Positions 27,787 to 38,975 of a stretch of 44,839 nt of DNA are shown here, piece after piece; position 1 is the first letter of the stretch, and every line of letters starts with the position of its first letter. Made by a program: the position numbers and the translations under genes. This DNA is from Solicoccozyma terricola. Lineage: Eukaryota; Basidiomycota; Tremellomycetes; Filobasidiales; Piskurozymaceae. The notes beneath the pieces were generated by a model. It worked only from the letters and a program-made list of their open reading frames with translations, was not told where the DNA came from and ran no database searches. Location of the stretch: positions 1,036,949 through 1,081,787 of the forward strand of contig BCLD01000005.1 in the NCBI GenBank assembly GCA_001600875.1, in the 5' to 3' direction.

Positions 27787-28953
27787 TCAGGAAAGTCGAA
27801 CCTGGCCATGCATCGCACTATGCGACATTGCCATTTGGGCCTCAATCATCGCCGGATTCATCATACCAGCTCCACCCATGCCGGGGTTGTACATCCCGCT
27901 GCCCAAGAGAGGTCATGTCAGTGGGATACGTGGCGGCCGAGCGATTTTTTTTTCGCTATTCCGGCGACTTACTTGGGCATGTTCATGCTTCCCATTCCCA
28001 TACTGCCCATTGGATATCCACCTGGCATTCCTCCCATAGCTCCGCTGCCCGGCATGCCAACTCCATTCATCATACCGGCGTTGTTCATCATTCCAGCACC
28101 ATTCATCATTCCGGTGCCGTTCATCATGCCAGCTCCAGGCATCATACCGGCTCCGTTCATCATACCGGCTCCGTTCATCATACCGCTTCCGTGCATCATG
28201 CCAGCTCCAGCCATTGAAGCCTGCATTCCTGCAAGCATCGAAGGCTGCATTCCCGGCATAGCCATCTGATTCATCCCGCTTGCGGCTCCGTAGCCCATTG
28301 TCGGAGGGGGAGCACGCATCCCATTGGACATGGGAGCATCTGAAGTGGAAGGGAAATTCAGCGGCAAGCTCAGCCTGAGGTACAGACGCCGTACGCCGTG
28401 AGGACTCACACCCACCGCCACCGCCACCGCCTGGGTAAATCTCATTTCTAGGTCTCATCCTCGATCGGTCCCACCCTTCACCCTCGTCGTCGCTGTCGTA
28501 CCCACTTCGCTGTTCATATCCTCGATTATACGATGCTGCATGCTGATTGTGATGACCTTGATGACCTTGATAACCTTGATTCGGGTATTGAGCACCCGGA
28601 TAGTACCCGCCGCCAGAGAAAGGAGGTTGTTGTTGGTTGTATCCATTACCACCACCATATTGTTGATTCCCACGCATCATCCTTTCACTTCTGCTCTCTT
28701 CCCTACGTTCACGATCACGTTCAGAATCAGACTGGGAGCGATGATGACCACCTACTTGAGTTCCGTCGTAATGTTGCTCGAAAAGATGACGAGCTGTCGC
28801 AGCGACTATCTCGACAGCTTCAGAAAGTTGCAATGGTTTTCCTCGTTTCGCAGGTGTACCGTCGGATATTCCCAATTTGTCAAAGAGTTGGTATACTATC
28901 AGTGGAAAGAGTTTGGAGATGATCCAGGTGAGAAGGCGAGTTTGAAGATTCAT
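27787..28953 (-). CDS. Unknown Met/Gly/Asn-rich repeat protein (gene A)
   Basis: Complement of 28410-28953, 27973-28339 and 27787-27898; 340 residues. I do not recognise the family. The N-terminus has a hydrophobic segment (LTWIISKLFPLIVYQLF) followed by DKLGISDGTPAKRG and a short helix, LSEAVEIVAATARHLFEQHY. Next come a charged stretch with many Arg/Glu/Ser, a Gln/Gly/Tyr/His-rich part, a Gly run at the exon 1/2 junction, and then about twelve degenerate copies of GAGMMN/GMMNGA, ending in GMYNPGMGGAGMMNPAM. The low-complexity half is probably disordered or prion-like. The start at 28953 is the only in-frame ATG; an acceptor-like TAG just downstream leaves room for a different first exon. The neighbouring minus-strand gene carries a similar Met/Gly/Asn segment. 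Confidence 0.7.
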
Positions 28954-29497
28954 AAAGGTGTTGGCATGTTGAATGTTGACGAAAGGAAGATGGGAATCGT
29001 ATTAGAAGAATGGGTTGGAAGGAGGATCAAAAAGCGAAAATCCAAAAAAAAAAAAAAAGACTAGTCAGATGTGAAACTGTGAATACGTTGTCTTGGTGCC
29101 GAATCGAGCGAAGAAAAAGAAGCAACAAAAGGCCGCATGCAATCAAAGGCCCGCCGATCAATTCTCTTGATCCCTTTGACCAATCCCTTTCCACCTCTCC
29201 TTGGTCCCTTTTCGTTCACTTTTGTAGAACAACCGAAAAAAATCCCAAAACTCACATTCGGCAACAGCAAGTCCAACCAGCCTCTCCTCATTCTGCTTCG
29301 AAGGAGCTGAATGCATGATCGAGTAATGATCTTTGTCCCATATCCTATTGAAAAAAAAAAAAAAGGCGAGGGTCGTCATTCGGATCATTTTCAGAGTGTA
29401 GATGACGCGGGAGTAGGGGAAGGAAGAGATGGTATATGGATTACACGGGGAAGGACAATCAGTTATCAATGCAGGTGTTTCCATTATCCAGGTCCCC
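28954..29497. other. Intergenic between the two Met/Gly-rich genes
   Basis: 544 bp separating two same-strand genes. It holds A runs at 29043-29059 and 29347-29364 (poly-T in the genes' sense) and ordinary AT-richer sequence. It should contain the 3' end of gene B and the promoter of gene A. No other gene seen. Confidence 0.45.
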
Positions 29498-30926
29498 CTA
29501 CTCTTTCTCCTCCTCGCCACTGAAATGATTCACTACCGCCACCCACAAGTCTCATTTCATTTCTCTTTACTCATTTCAAGCTCAAACACACAAACAGATT
29601 CCTTCCGCAACCAACCCCTTCCCATGCGCACCCCCACCCCCCACACACATCCATCACCATCATCATCAAACTCACAAAAACGCCTGCATAGCAGCAGCTC
29701 CACCCAATACCCTATTAGTAACATCACCCAATCCATTCGTTTCTACTTCTTTTTGATGATATATCCTACGATGAGATGAAAGAGCTGATTGAAGGGATTG
29801 ACGTCGATAGTTGAAAAAGGAAGGGATTGAAGAGAGCTGGTGTTTGGAGATGTTGGCCGAGGGAGGGAGGGAGGTTGAGGGGGGTTTTTTTTTTGGTTAG
29901 GTTAGGGAAATGAGAGGGTTGATGGGTGGTTGTGTTGGAATGTGGGAGATGAGTATGTTTTTTTCGGAATCGTGTGGGTTGTGTAGAATGAATGAATGAA
30001 AGACGGGGCTGGGGGGGGGGGGGAAGACGATTCCACGATTCCAACATACCATATCATCAAACCATGATCTTTCAAACCCATTTCCCCCATTATAATGCGC
30101 CGAAGCTAATTCATATCCATTCCAACCTGGATTGACTTCGTAAGAATGACGAGGTGTAATCCATTCATATGGAAGTGTTGTATATGCTTGACCTGGTTGA
30201 TAATTCGGTAAAGTATTACCGATGTTGTTTGGATACATCATCATTTGATTTTGCATTTGGAGTTGTCCTGGTGTCATAGGATTCATCATACCGCCCATAC
30301 CATTACCAATGTATGGTGAACCAGGCATCATCGTGTTGATATTCCTGGATGGGATGTTGTGTTGTTGTTGGTTGTTGATGGTGGTGGTGGTGGTGGTTGA
30401 GAACTGAGAAGTGCTCGTTGGCGCTCTGCTGTAAAGGAGGAAGGGAACGAGCTATCGAATCTGCTGTGACTGATGGGATCAAGATGGTTGAGTGTGCGGG
30501 GAGTGAGTATGTTGATGGATGGTAGTTGGGGTTTGGGGTGTATTGACGTCGTAGAAAGTGTCGAAAGGCAGAGGTGAGGAAGGATACACGATATGCTCAA
30601 CGAACCCGAGCTGACTTGAAGAGGGAGAACAATAAGATGTGGATGGTGATGGCGACGGTACTGCTATCGAGGATATCGAAGATGTGTACAACTGTCCGTG
30701 TGCTACATATTCACCATAGACCACCTCCCACCACCCACCACCCACCACCCACCACCCACCACCCACCACCCACCACGCCTCGCCGGAAGTACACAACATT
30801 CTCTTCTTCGTAAAGGACGAGGGGAGGTGAAGGCGGGCCGGGGGGGGGGGTCATCATCGCGCCTTCCTTTCGCTGCGCAATGTTAGACCGGATGGGTAAC
30901 TGCTGCATTTGGTACAGGACAAGCAT
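29498..30926 (-). CDS. Unknown Gln/Asn/Met-rich protein (gene B)
   Basis: Best model: complement of about 30777-30926, 30588-30691, 30050-30428, 29676-29836 and 29498-29519; 271 residues with closing phases. I do not recognise the family. Exon 1 (IRSNIAQRKEG, then a Pro run and VLYEEENVVYFRRGV) looks coding, but its donor next to a TGGTGGG repeat is not consensus. Exons 2-3 are Ser/Thr/Gln/Asn-rich and lead to MMPGSPYIGNGMGGMMNP and the ordered-looking PGQAYTTLPYEWITPRHSY. The last exons carry a helical region ending in TNRVLGGAAAMQAFFGEEEK. A shorter protein starting at the Met at 30331 cannot be excluded. Introns contain a 13-nt poly-C (30011-30023) and the heptamer array. The 3' exons are better supported than the 5' ones. 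Confidence 0.55.
30721..30776. repeat. CCCACCA heptamer tandem array
   Basis: About six to eight near-perfect copies of the 7-mer CCCACCA on the plus strand, with a slightly imperfect left edge. The complementary strand reads (TGGTGGG)n with regularly spaced GGG triplets and could fold into a G-quadruplex in RNA from the minus-strand gene B, whose first intron probably contains it. Confidence 0.9.
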
Positions 30927-31250
30927 AGCTCAGAAGGAGAAGGCAGAAAGACAGAGGAGACAACCAGACGACATCCTCCAAGGCAATCCCACTCCCACTC
31001 CCACTCCCACTCCCATTCCCATCCTGATGGTCTCGCCGCTTACATCACAGAAAGAGGAATCCAAAGAAATTCATTCAAATAATCACAAAATAAGGACCGA
31101 ACCACACAATCAATTCAATCAAATAGAAAAAAAGAGTAACGAAAAGGAAAAAAAGGGAACAAAAAAAAAAAAGAAGAGAAAAGCACCCTCCCGTTACTCT
31201 ACATGCCGAATCCTAACTCATTGCAATCACACTTGATTCAGATCCAACCT
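30927..31250. other. Intergenic, VIP1-like 3' flank and gene B promoter
   Basis: 324 bp between two minus-strand genes. It contains a CCCACT hexamer array and an A-rich stretch at 31120-31180 that includes several AAAAA runs. No gene seen. Confidence 0.45.
30988..31023. repeat. CCCACT hexamer tandem repeat
   Basis: Four exact CCCACT copies followed by CCCATT and CCCATC variants, in the promoter-side region of gene B. Confidence 0.9.
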
Positions 31251-33122
31251 TTACACAACAGGTCCAGGAGCAGCAGGAGCGACTTTATCATCTTTGAATC
31301 CAGTCTCGGTTGTTTCAGCGGTAGTAGCAGCAGGGACAGGAACAGAAGTAGAAGTAGAAACTCCAGTTGGAAGAACACCTTCAACTTTCTCTTGAGCGGT
31401 GGCTAAATCAGCTTCAGCGGCTGGGTGAGTTCCACCAGCAGCAGCTTTCTTCTCAGCCTGATGTAAGTAATAAGAAAGGGGGGAGAGGGGGAGAAGGGAA
31501 ACAGGGTGGTTCGTTAATTGAGGGTTTTCTTGGGGTTTTTATCTCGTGGGTAAGAAGGGTACGTACGGCGATCCTTTTGGCTTCATTATGGATGTGTTGT
31601 ACGTTGGTTTGACTAGAAGTGTAAAGGGAAAGCAAGCTAAAACCAAGGAAATAATCAGCTTGCGTTTCTCTCCCTCTTCCCTTCCCCCCCCCATCCCTTC
31701 CCACTGAGAAGACATCTGGTTCAAAACTCACTGTTGACCAATCGGATGATTGATAGCTTTACTAGCAAATCCAGTTGCTTTCTGAGAAATACCTCTGTTT
31801 TGATCAACTTCTTGAGCTTTGTGAACGGCAGTTTGGAGATGTTCATTGAGTTTCCCAGAAACGGTTTGTTCTGGTCCGACGACTGGATGTTGGGGGGGGG
31901 GGGGGGAGGNNGGCTCAGTATGAAAGTCATGCCGTTTCGAAGGGTTAACGGGTTTTTTTTAAACGATATCTTACCTTTCTCTCCAACCTTGTGATCCAAG
32001 TTCTGGACGTATTCCAAAAACTTGGTTGAAATACCTTGTTTGCCTGAAGTAATCCGACGAAACAATAAAGACAAACCTCAATCAATACCAAAAGGTTCTT
32101 CCTTCTCTCGAGATATATCAACGAGAAAGACTCACGATCCATCTCAATCGCGCGTTGAACGATATGATCACTCAAAATATACCCATGCGCAAGATCTAAA
32201 CACCCCCAACAACCGTCCCATTCCCAACATCAACATTTTTTCTTTCCCATTCCTACCTAACAAAAAAAACTCACATTCAGCTACGATGCCTGCTTTCGGT
32301 TTATCCTCTTGTTCCAAACTCGCTCCGATAGGAGTCTCAGCTGTGGATCCAGCTGGTAATGTAGCTGGAGCAGTTGTAGATGGAACAGGAGTTGCGGATG
32401 TTACTTCCAGATGAGCTCCATCGAGGCTATTCAAATCCATCAAAGTCGAGGATTGATTCAGCCCATGGATTTTGGTCTTTTACGGCTCGAGAATGGGAGG
32501 GGAAAAAAAACAAAAACAAAAAACACTCACGTTCCACCATTCAACATCAAACTTGTCCTCATCGCGCTTTCTTTCTCAAAAACCAACGTCGCTTCTTTCT
32601 CAGTCTTAGTCACACTAAGGAGTTTCCCACAGAATGAGAAGAAATCGGTTAATTTGGATGTTGTGGTCTCTGGAGAGAGACCAGTGACCTGTAACAGTGT
32701 TGGGAGAATAGGTGTACGTTGGGCGGTGGGAAGGAGATAGAAGGATGGATTGGAGGTGGGTAGGGGAGATTACGAAGGCGGAAGTGAACGATGACATAAG
32801 GGTTGGTGGAGATGGGAGACGGATGTAAGGTGGAACGATGCGTGGAGCGTGTGGGAAGGAGGACGGAGGGATGGGAGGGAATGTATTTGGAAAGGTGGAT
32901 ATGAGGAGATGATGGGATATGATAGTAGAGCAGAGGTGAGAATCATAACGGTGAGAATCAATGTCGAAGACGCGATGAGGAATCAAACAGCAAACCCAAT
33001 CATCGGCGGGAAAGAAAGGAAGAGGAAAAGGATCAAGAATGGGAGACCTCATCGTCAGCATGTATACTGTGATTCTTGTAGAAAGGGAACGAACGAACCT
33101 TGATAGTGTATCCACTAGACAT
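31251..33122 (-). CDS. vip1: VIP1-type RRM protein
   Basis: Complement of 33099-33122, 32531-32688, 32275-32426, 32136-32195, 31975-32043, 31732-31882, 31567-31612 and 31251-31457; 288 residues. The first about 75 residues form an RRM: MSSGYTIKVTGLSPETTTSK, then LTDFFSFCGKLLSV, TKTEKEATLVFEKESAMRTS and LNGGTLDGAHLEV. This order and the DFFSFCGK motif match fission-yeast Vip1 and related fungal proteins annotated as actin-cytoskeleton or RRM proteins. After a Thr/Ala/Pro linker come AHGYILSDHIVQRAIEMD and a helical part (FLEYVQNLDHKVGEK, KLNEHLQTAVHKAQEVD), then an Ala/Thr/Pro-rich tail ending GPVV. The exact cellular role is not established. Intron 1 is long (about 410 nt). Intron 5 contains a 15-nt G run and two N bases at 31910-31911. 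Confidence 0.88.
31910..31911. other. Two undetermined bases (NN)
   Basis: Two N lie beside a 15-nt G run in intron 5 of the VIP1-like gene (minus sense). They mark a sequencing or assembly uncertainty, not a biological feature, and do not touch coding sequence in my model. Confidence 0.98.
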
Positions 33123-33611
33123 TGTTGTGTATAACTGTGTCGTGTTGAGGGTTGGGTGGGTGTGGTGTGGTGGATGTTACGCTAACGATAAACGTTCGTG
33201 TATGTTGATCTTCGGGAATGAGCCACGATTCAATGATCAGGACTAACTAGAACGTCGATGATGATTCTAACTCACTAGATGGATTATATCAACCTTGGAT
33301 GCTGTCTCTGGATGATGGGAGAAGTGTCAAGTTGAACTACACGACGTGGATGAGTTATTTGCGACTTGCCCGCCCTTCGCAGCACCCGCCTCGGCCGATG
33401 ACGTATGATCCGCGGTGCAATCGTGCCACGTCATTGAAATTCCCAAGCCACGTCATAAGCACTGGAGTTTGATAAGCACATCTCTCTCCCAGGGTCAATC
33501 ACGTGAAAGCACCTGCCATACCTGGTTGGTCGACCTTCCCACTCCTGACAAGTCCAAAGTCCACCACAGTCCACCACAGTCGCAGTCTCCACTACAACCC
33601 CATCCCTCATC
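33123..33611. promoter_or_regulatory. Divergent promoter, vip1-like / NUP120, with ATGACGT boxes
   Basis: 489 bp between two divergent start codons. Three copies of the ATF/CREB-type core lie within 58 bp: ATGACGT at 33398-33404 and, inverted, ACGTCAT at 33427-33433 and 33449-33455; the last two sit in identical CCACGTCAT contexts. A CACGTG E-box lies at 33500-33505. Direct repeats of AGTCCACCAC occur shortly before the NUP120 start. Regulation by bZIP factors is inferred from motif identity only. Confidence 0.55.
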
Positions 33612-36600
33612 ATGCCCGGGTGGTTCACACCACGGAAACCCCCCCCTCTCTCTCTCCCTCCCACCACTCCATCTCAACCCTCCTCATCCACGATCACCCC
33701 ATATCAACATTTCGAATCGGTTCATTCCCACTTCCCGTCGCTCTCCTCAGGTGGACAAGGAATAGAAGGGAAAGTTAAAGATTTAGTGGAACATTATCAT
33801 TTCAGATCGTCTAATGGGGATATTGATGATTCAGCGGAGACGGATGAGTTGGATGAAGACGGGGAGATGGGAGGTTCGAATGATCAATTGTATCAAGAAC
33901 ATTCAAGTTCTGCATCGGTTAATCCTCAAGCGAACCTTTTAATCCGACTACTAGGACACGGAAAGATACTCGAGGTTCGATCGTTGGCTTATGTTGGCCC
34001 AGACTCTGATAAAGTACTACGGTTGAGCTTCAACACACGATTGAATGAGTTACAACGCAAAGTCTCATTCCTTCATCCTCTGAATGACATATTAACCATC
34101 GTGTTGATTTCATCATCGATCGATGGGAAGACAAGCACGATATATCGGTTGGATATACCGCTTGTCGATGGAATCCTTCAATATTCACAAGCGGATACTT
34201 GGATGCATTCCGTCGGCGTGATGATCGATGGTTATGAATTAGTATCAGAGAGGGATGTTGTGGTTGTTTCTGGGAATGGACTGGGGAGATTGAATTGGGA
34301 TGATGAAAGTGAGTATTTCCAAAGGTTTTCCCATCAAAAAGGTGATCTGAGACTGATGGAGGCGTGTGGGTTCTGGGGAAAACAGACGAAGAATGGAATC
34401 ATATCCCACTTAAAACACCGTCATACCTCCCATCCCTCTCTTTATCCCGCTTCAACCCATTCTCACCACCTCCAACTCCAAACTCCCGTTCAACAACTAC
34501 CACGTCCACATCAACATCAAGAATCACCGCGATAACAAGTCATATAGAAGACGATCAAGCGTGGATTTACGCATTGACACGGGATGGGAAATTGAGAATG
34601 TGGGCTATGGGAAGTGGAGTTGTTGTTGGAGGTGTGGATGTAGGAGATGGAGAGGGGATGATTAGGACGTTCAATATTGGAGAGGAAGGAGAGGGACATC
34701 GGGTCGTTGTTCTTTCGAAAAGGGTAGCAAGGGTTTATGCTGTGACTACTGATGGAGAAATAGGGATACGGTTGATAGATACGATCGAATCGCCCGTGAT
34801 TGCTGGTGGTGGGGAATTGAGAGGTGTGGAGGTTAGGGATGAGAGATTATGGACTTTATGGGATGTTGATGGGGGGAGATGGTTGATTATGTGGGTTGAT
34901 TTGGGTGAAAGGATCGTCCGACCGAAAGAAGAGGAAGGATTGCAGATGGTTGGAATACTCGAAGTCATGAATACTACGACGAATTCAACTACCTGGAGAA
35001 CAGCAACATCACCATTAGAAGATTCGGAACCAACGTTCGACTCAGCGTATTTCGAGGCGTTATTACCGACTACACTGGAAGACGATGAAGATGAAGACGA
35101 TTATTCTGATATTCCAGATACATTCCTGGAACACCTTTTCTTCCCTGGTCGATTCTCAATGCATACACTACAAGCGTGCTTGGAAGATTACATTGAATCA
35201 ATCGCAGAAGAAGAAGATCTTCCATCGGCCGTGTATCGGAATTACCCCACGTTATTGGAGAAGACGAAGGGTATCGTCGGATCTGCCGTGGAAAGGTCGA
35301 GCAGCTGGGATGGAGATGACAACCCCGTTGAACAGTACCGAAGAGATCTTAAAAACGAGTGGCTGGGATTCTGGGCTCGTGTTCAAGCGTGCGATAAGCA
35401 GGCTAGATGGCCAGTCTGTCTCGCTCAGATGGGAGAGGGTGTGGTTGTGGTGTTAAAGGAGGGCGTGGTAGTGCCAACACGAGTGGACGAACTTGGATTG
35501 GTCATCAAGTCGGCTGGGGAGCAAAGGGAGGTGGAGTCATCGTGGATGGATGTTGGGCTCAGGGGTTTGGAAGTGGCATCCTTACCTCCAGGTCCGCTCA
35601 TGAAGTATTATCCGACGATCGCCCAGCCGTCAGTCCGCGAACAACTCTCGTCTCTGATCAAGATCTCTCGGTCCCTCGCTGCTCGACTTGCACTCGAGGA
35701 CCTCAATGACTTTGAAAGCGAACTCTTCACAACGCTTTGTCAACCGCTGGAGCAAGCACCAGAAGAGTTTAGCGCTGTCCTGTACGATACCAAGCTTCGG
35801 GAGTCAATCGCGTCAAAGGACGATCATGAGGAGCTGATAGCGCAGTTGATGACGGTTTCTCCGATTCACAAAGCCTTCAATATACTTCTCGACCTCTTGA
35901 CAGCAACCGATTCAACAAAGAAATCCTTAGGAATTCAATCCTACCTCGGCCTGGCCTTGTCGGTTTCAGCACTATCTCAGCAAGTTCATGTTCGCTACCT
36001 CGTCGCTCGAGACCTCCTCATCCTTCTCTTACACGTCGCCTCCATCATCGACACATTGGACCCCGGTGTCGACACCGATATCTACGCGGACCTCATCGCT
36101 CGCTCCATGTCCGTCTGCCACAAGTACGAGGCCCTTCGCTGGATCGTCCAACAGAACGGCACCGAGGCGCAGGTCGCTGCGTCACTCCTTGCACAGACCG
36201 ACGAGAACAAAGACGACCTACCGTTCGACTTTAATGATCTACGGATGAGTGGGACTCGAGGTGATAAACCTGTCCAGGTGGACGCTGCCACGGCCTACTC
36301 CCTCGTTCACAGCGTGATGGCCTCGGTAGAAATGCCGCTGCCCACGGAATCTGACATCGCCGACTACATTCCAGTCGCATGCGATTCCCTTCGCCGTTCC
36401 ATCAGCTCTTCGCCGAACGATGTCGAAATCATCGCCTCAGCCGCAGACGTGACGTTCGCAAATCAGATTGTGGAACACGGTCACCCGGAGCACGCTCTTG
36501 TTGTTATCGCCAGGTACCCGCCACAGGTAGGCATGTCTTACGTTCAGTCCAAGGCCCTAGCTCGATTAAACAGGATCGAGGATGCCGCCCGAGGTTTCGA

Positions 36601-38550
36601 TCAGGTCGCGGCAGCAATAGGCAAGTCAATCTCTGCCAAAACATTCATCCCCTAGCTAACTGTCCCAAACCCACAGACACAACTTCTTGGTTATACGGGG
36701 GCGGCTCGAGAAGCGGCCTTGAACGCGTTCTTCCCAATGACGCGCAGACTGACACAAGTTCTTACTATCGTCACATCATCACAATCTTCGAGCGCGCATC
36801 GCACATTCCGTCCATCATTCAGTTTGCCAAGCTGGCCATTAATTCGGCTGCGCCTGGTGATCCGACCACGGAGATGCTGTGGACGAAAATATTCCGAGCT
36901 TACCTTGAGTCAAAGCGGTATGAGGAGGCTTACGTTTCGATGATCAGCAATCCCTTCTTGGATCTGTGAGTGTATTGCGGAAAGGCGTTCAATCATCGGT
37001 GCTGACAGCTCTCCCTTCCCACAAGATCCTCGGACGTCTCCGGTAAAGAACGACCTCTCGGCAACCTCCTCAATGCCATGTGTCACGACAACGAGGTGCA
37101 ACGACTTTTGGCTCTCAGCTTCATCGGCTTCGAGGACGTCATTGAAAACGAACTCATCTTCAAAGCCCGCAACTCGGATCCTCTGGCGTTTCCAAACTAC
37201 CATCAGGTGCTATACGCGTACTACATGCAGAAGAAGAAATATAAAGATGGTGAGAGGGAGGTGGAGTAACAAGTATGGCATGTCGCTGATCCCAATCTCG
37301 ACTAGCCGGAATTTCCATGTATCAACAAGGTCGCCGACTGGGCGAACACCTGCACATCGGCTCCGATGACTTCTTCGCCGTCGCCACTTCTCAAGCGCAA
37401 TGCTATCTCGCGGCCATCGCAGCTTTTTCTGAGGTTCGACCAGAGCATGCGTGGGCGACTTTGCCGTTCACTGGCCATTCTATGTTGACAACACAGGTAT
37501 GTGGGTTTGTCCCATTCCTTGAAATCCAGCTAAATGTTCACTTGTGCAGACCCGTAAACGTCGGAAATTAACGGTGCACACCCCCGCCAAAGAATTTTCG
37601 GAGTATAACAAGGACGTCGAGATTGTGACCCTTGCGGATATCCGGAAGGACTACGCTCTCATCCTTGCCACTCTCAAAGTCGCTACCCGTTTTGACATCC
37701 GTGCAGTTAATGGTGCGCACCAGATGCCTCTCTACACTCGGGCCTTTCCTTCCCATATTTGATTCTGACGTCCCAACCCTCTACAGGCCCGCTCCCTACC
37801 TCGAAAGAGGTTGTGGCCTTGCAATACGAAGCAGGATTATACGACGACGCCTTCGACACAGCTCATGGGCTGGGCGAAGATATGACTCCAATTTTCGAGC
37901 ACCTGACGGAACGTTGTTTGGATCTTTCCGAGCAAGGAGACGACGATGAGTGAGTTGTTACGCCCACTCACTGTAGTCTACCTCCTTAATTTCCCGACTG
38001 CTCGCAGTGAAACCGGTCTCGGCATGTGGCTATTCAGTTCTCCTCTAACATGCGCCTGGGACGGTACAACCCCCGATAAGGCATGGCGGTACTTGCAGAT
38101 TCACCTAGCTCGTCACGACACGGCGAAAGTGTCTCACAGCTACGCCGAAGCAGTGACAACCCGCATCCTGACCAGGAAGCAGCCGCTACCGGTATGGCTC
38201 GTCCAGGCGGAGCTCAGTCGCTTCCCGGAAGGTCTCATTAGAAAAACACTAGAGCATGGCATGGTGGAGATGGCGATGGCGTTGTGTACAGAGCGTCTGA
38301 AGGTGAGTCCCCGCATAGCGCTCATCGCAGAGATGAGGCTGACGTCATCCCTTCTCTGCAGAACACCTCACCGCCGACAAAGCTCGGAGAAGGCGGTCTT
38401 CAACCAGCATATACGCCGTTCACACTCATGGACCAAGTGGTCTTGGCTGGTAGTGACGAGCGATACGGCGGACAGGCTGTGCAGGCATCGCGTAGTCTGC
38501 GAACTCTGATGGAGAAGCAGATCGCGACGGCGAGAGCACTGAAGGTCTAA
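33612..38550 (+). CDS. NUP120: Nucleoporin Nup120/Nup160
   Basis: Exons 33612-34308, 34386-36620, 36677-36965, 37026-37249, 37306-37496, 37550-37712, 37787-37949, 38008-38302 and 38362-38550; 1481 residues, typical for Nup160. It is a Y-complex (Nup84 complex) scaffold subunit of the nuclear pore. The N-terminal half is a beta-propeller: QAWIYALTRDGKLRMWAMG, VRDERLWTLWDVDGGRWLI and LEDYIESIAEEEDLPSAVYR. The C-terminal half is alpha-helical solenoid: IPSIIQFAKLAINSAAPGD, LSFIGFEDVIENELIFKAR and YHQVLYAYYMQKKKYKDG. Intron 2 uses a GC donor (GCAAGT at 36621), which is needed to close the frame. Exon 2 is long (2235 nt). The start is the first ATG downstream of the shared promoter. Confidence 0.92.
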
Positions 38551-38975
38551 GTAACGAAAGTGTATCATTGATATTTGGTATGAACATGTCACGAATTTGC
38601 TTTGACAGCCCGCCAGAACCCATTGACATTCACCATTCGTTGACGAGATCTGTGATTGCGCAAATTGAGTGACGTTCGCGAAGAGAAAAAAAAGAAACGC
38701 CCCGAGAAGCCCAATGCGGAGTCGAAAACCTCATAGCCATCACAGCCATCCTTTCCTCCACCGTGAAGTGGAAGGATACGCAGGGTCGTCAACGTGCCGA
38801 CACTTGCCGAGGAGCTGGTAGACGCCAAAGCCGGAGTGAGATTGGTTGGCTTAGCGCCGGACTGAACGCCTGTGGCCGGCGAGCAGACGAAAATGGTGCC
38901 GAGATACCGAGGACACAATTCGCATCCCCCGACAGCCGAAAGCTAGCCGGCGTTTGTCGGAGGCCCCCTTGCTCT
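38551..38975. other. Convergent 3' flanks of NUP120 and the glycosyltransferase-like gene
   Basis: 425 bp between facing stop codons. Open frames cross it on both strands without splice or domain support. No repeat or RNA gene seen. Confidence 0.45.

Noticed and set aside
27735..28269. His- and Ile/Pro-rich frames on the plus strand
   Set aside because: They are the complement of gene A's Met/Gly repeats; repetitive DNA gives open frames on both strands.
38589..38918. 109-codon minus-strand frame downstream of NUP120
   Set aside because: It begins beyond the stop of the glycosyltransferase-like gene, lacks domains and fits a 3' flank.
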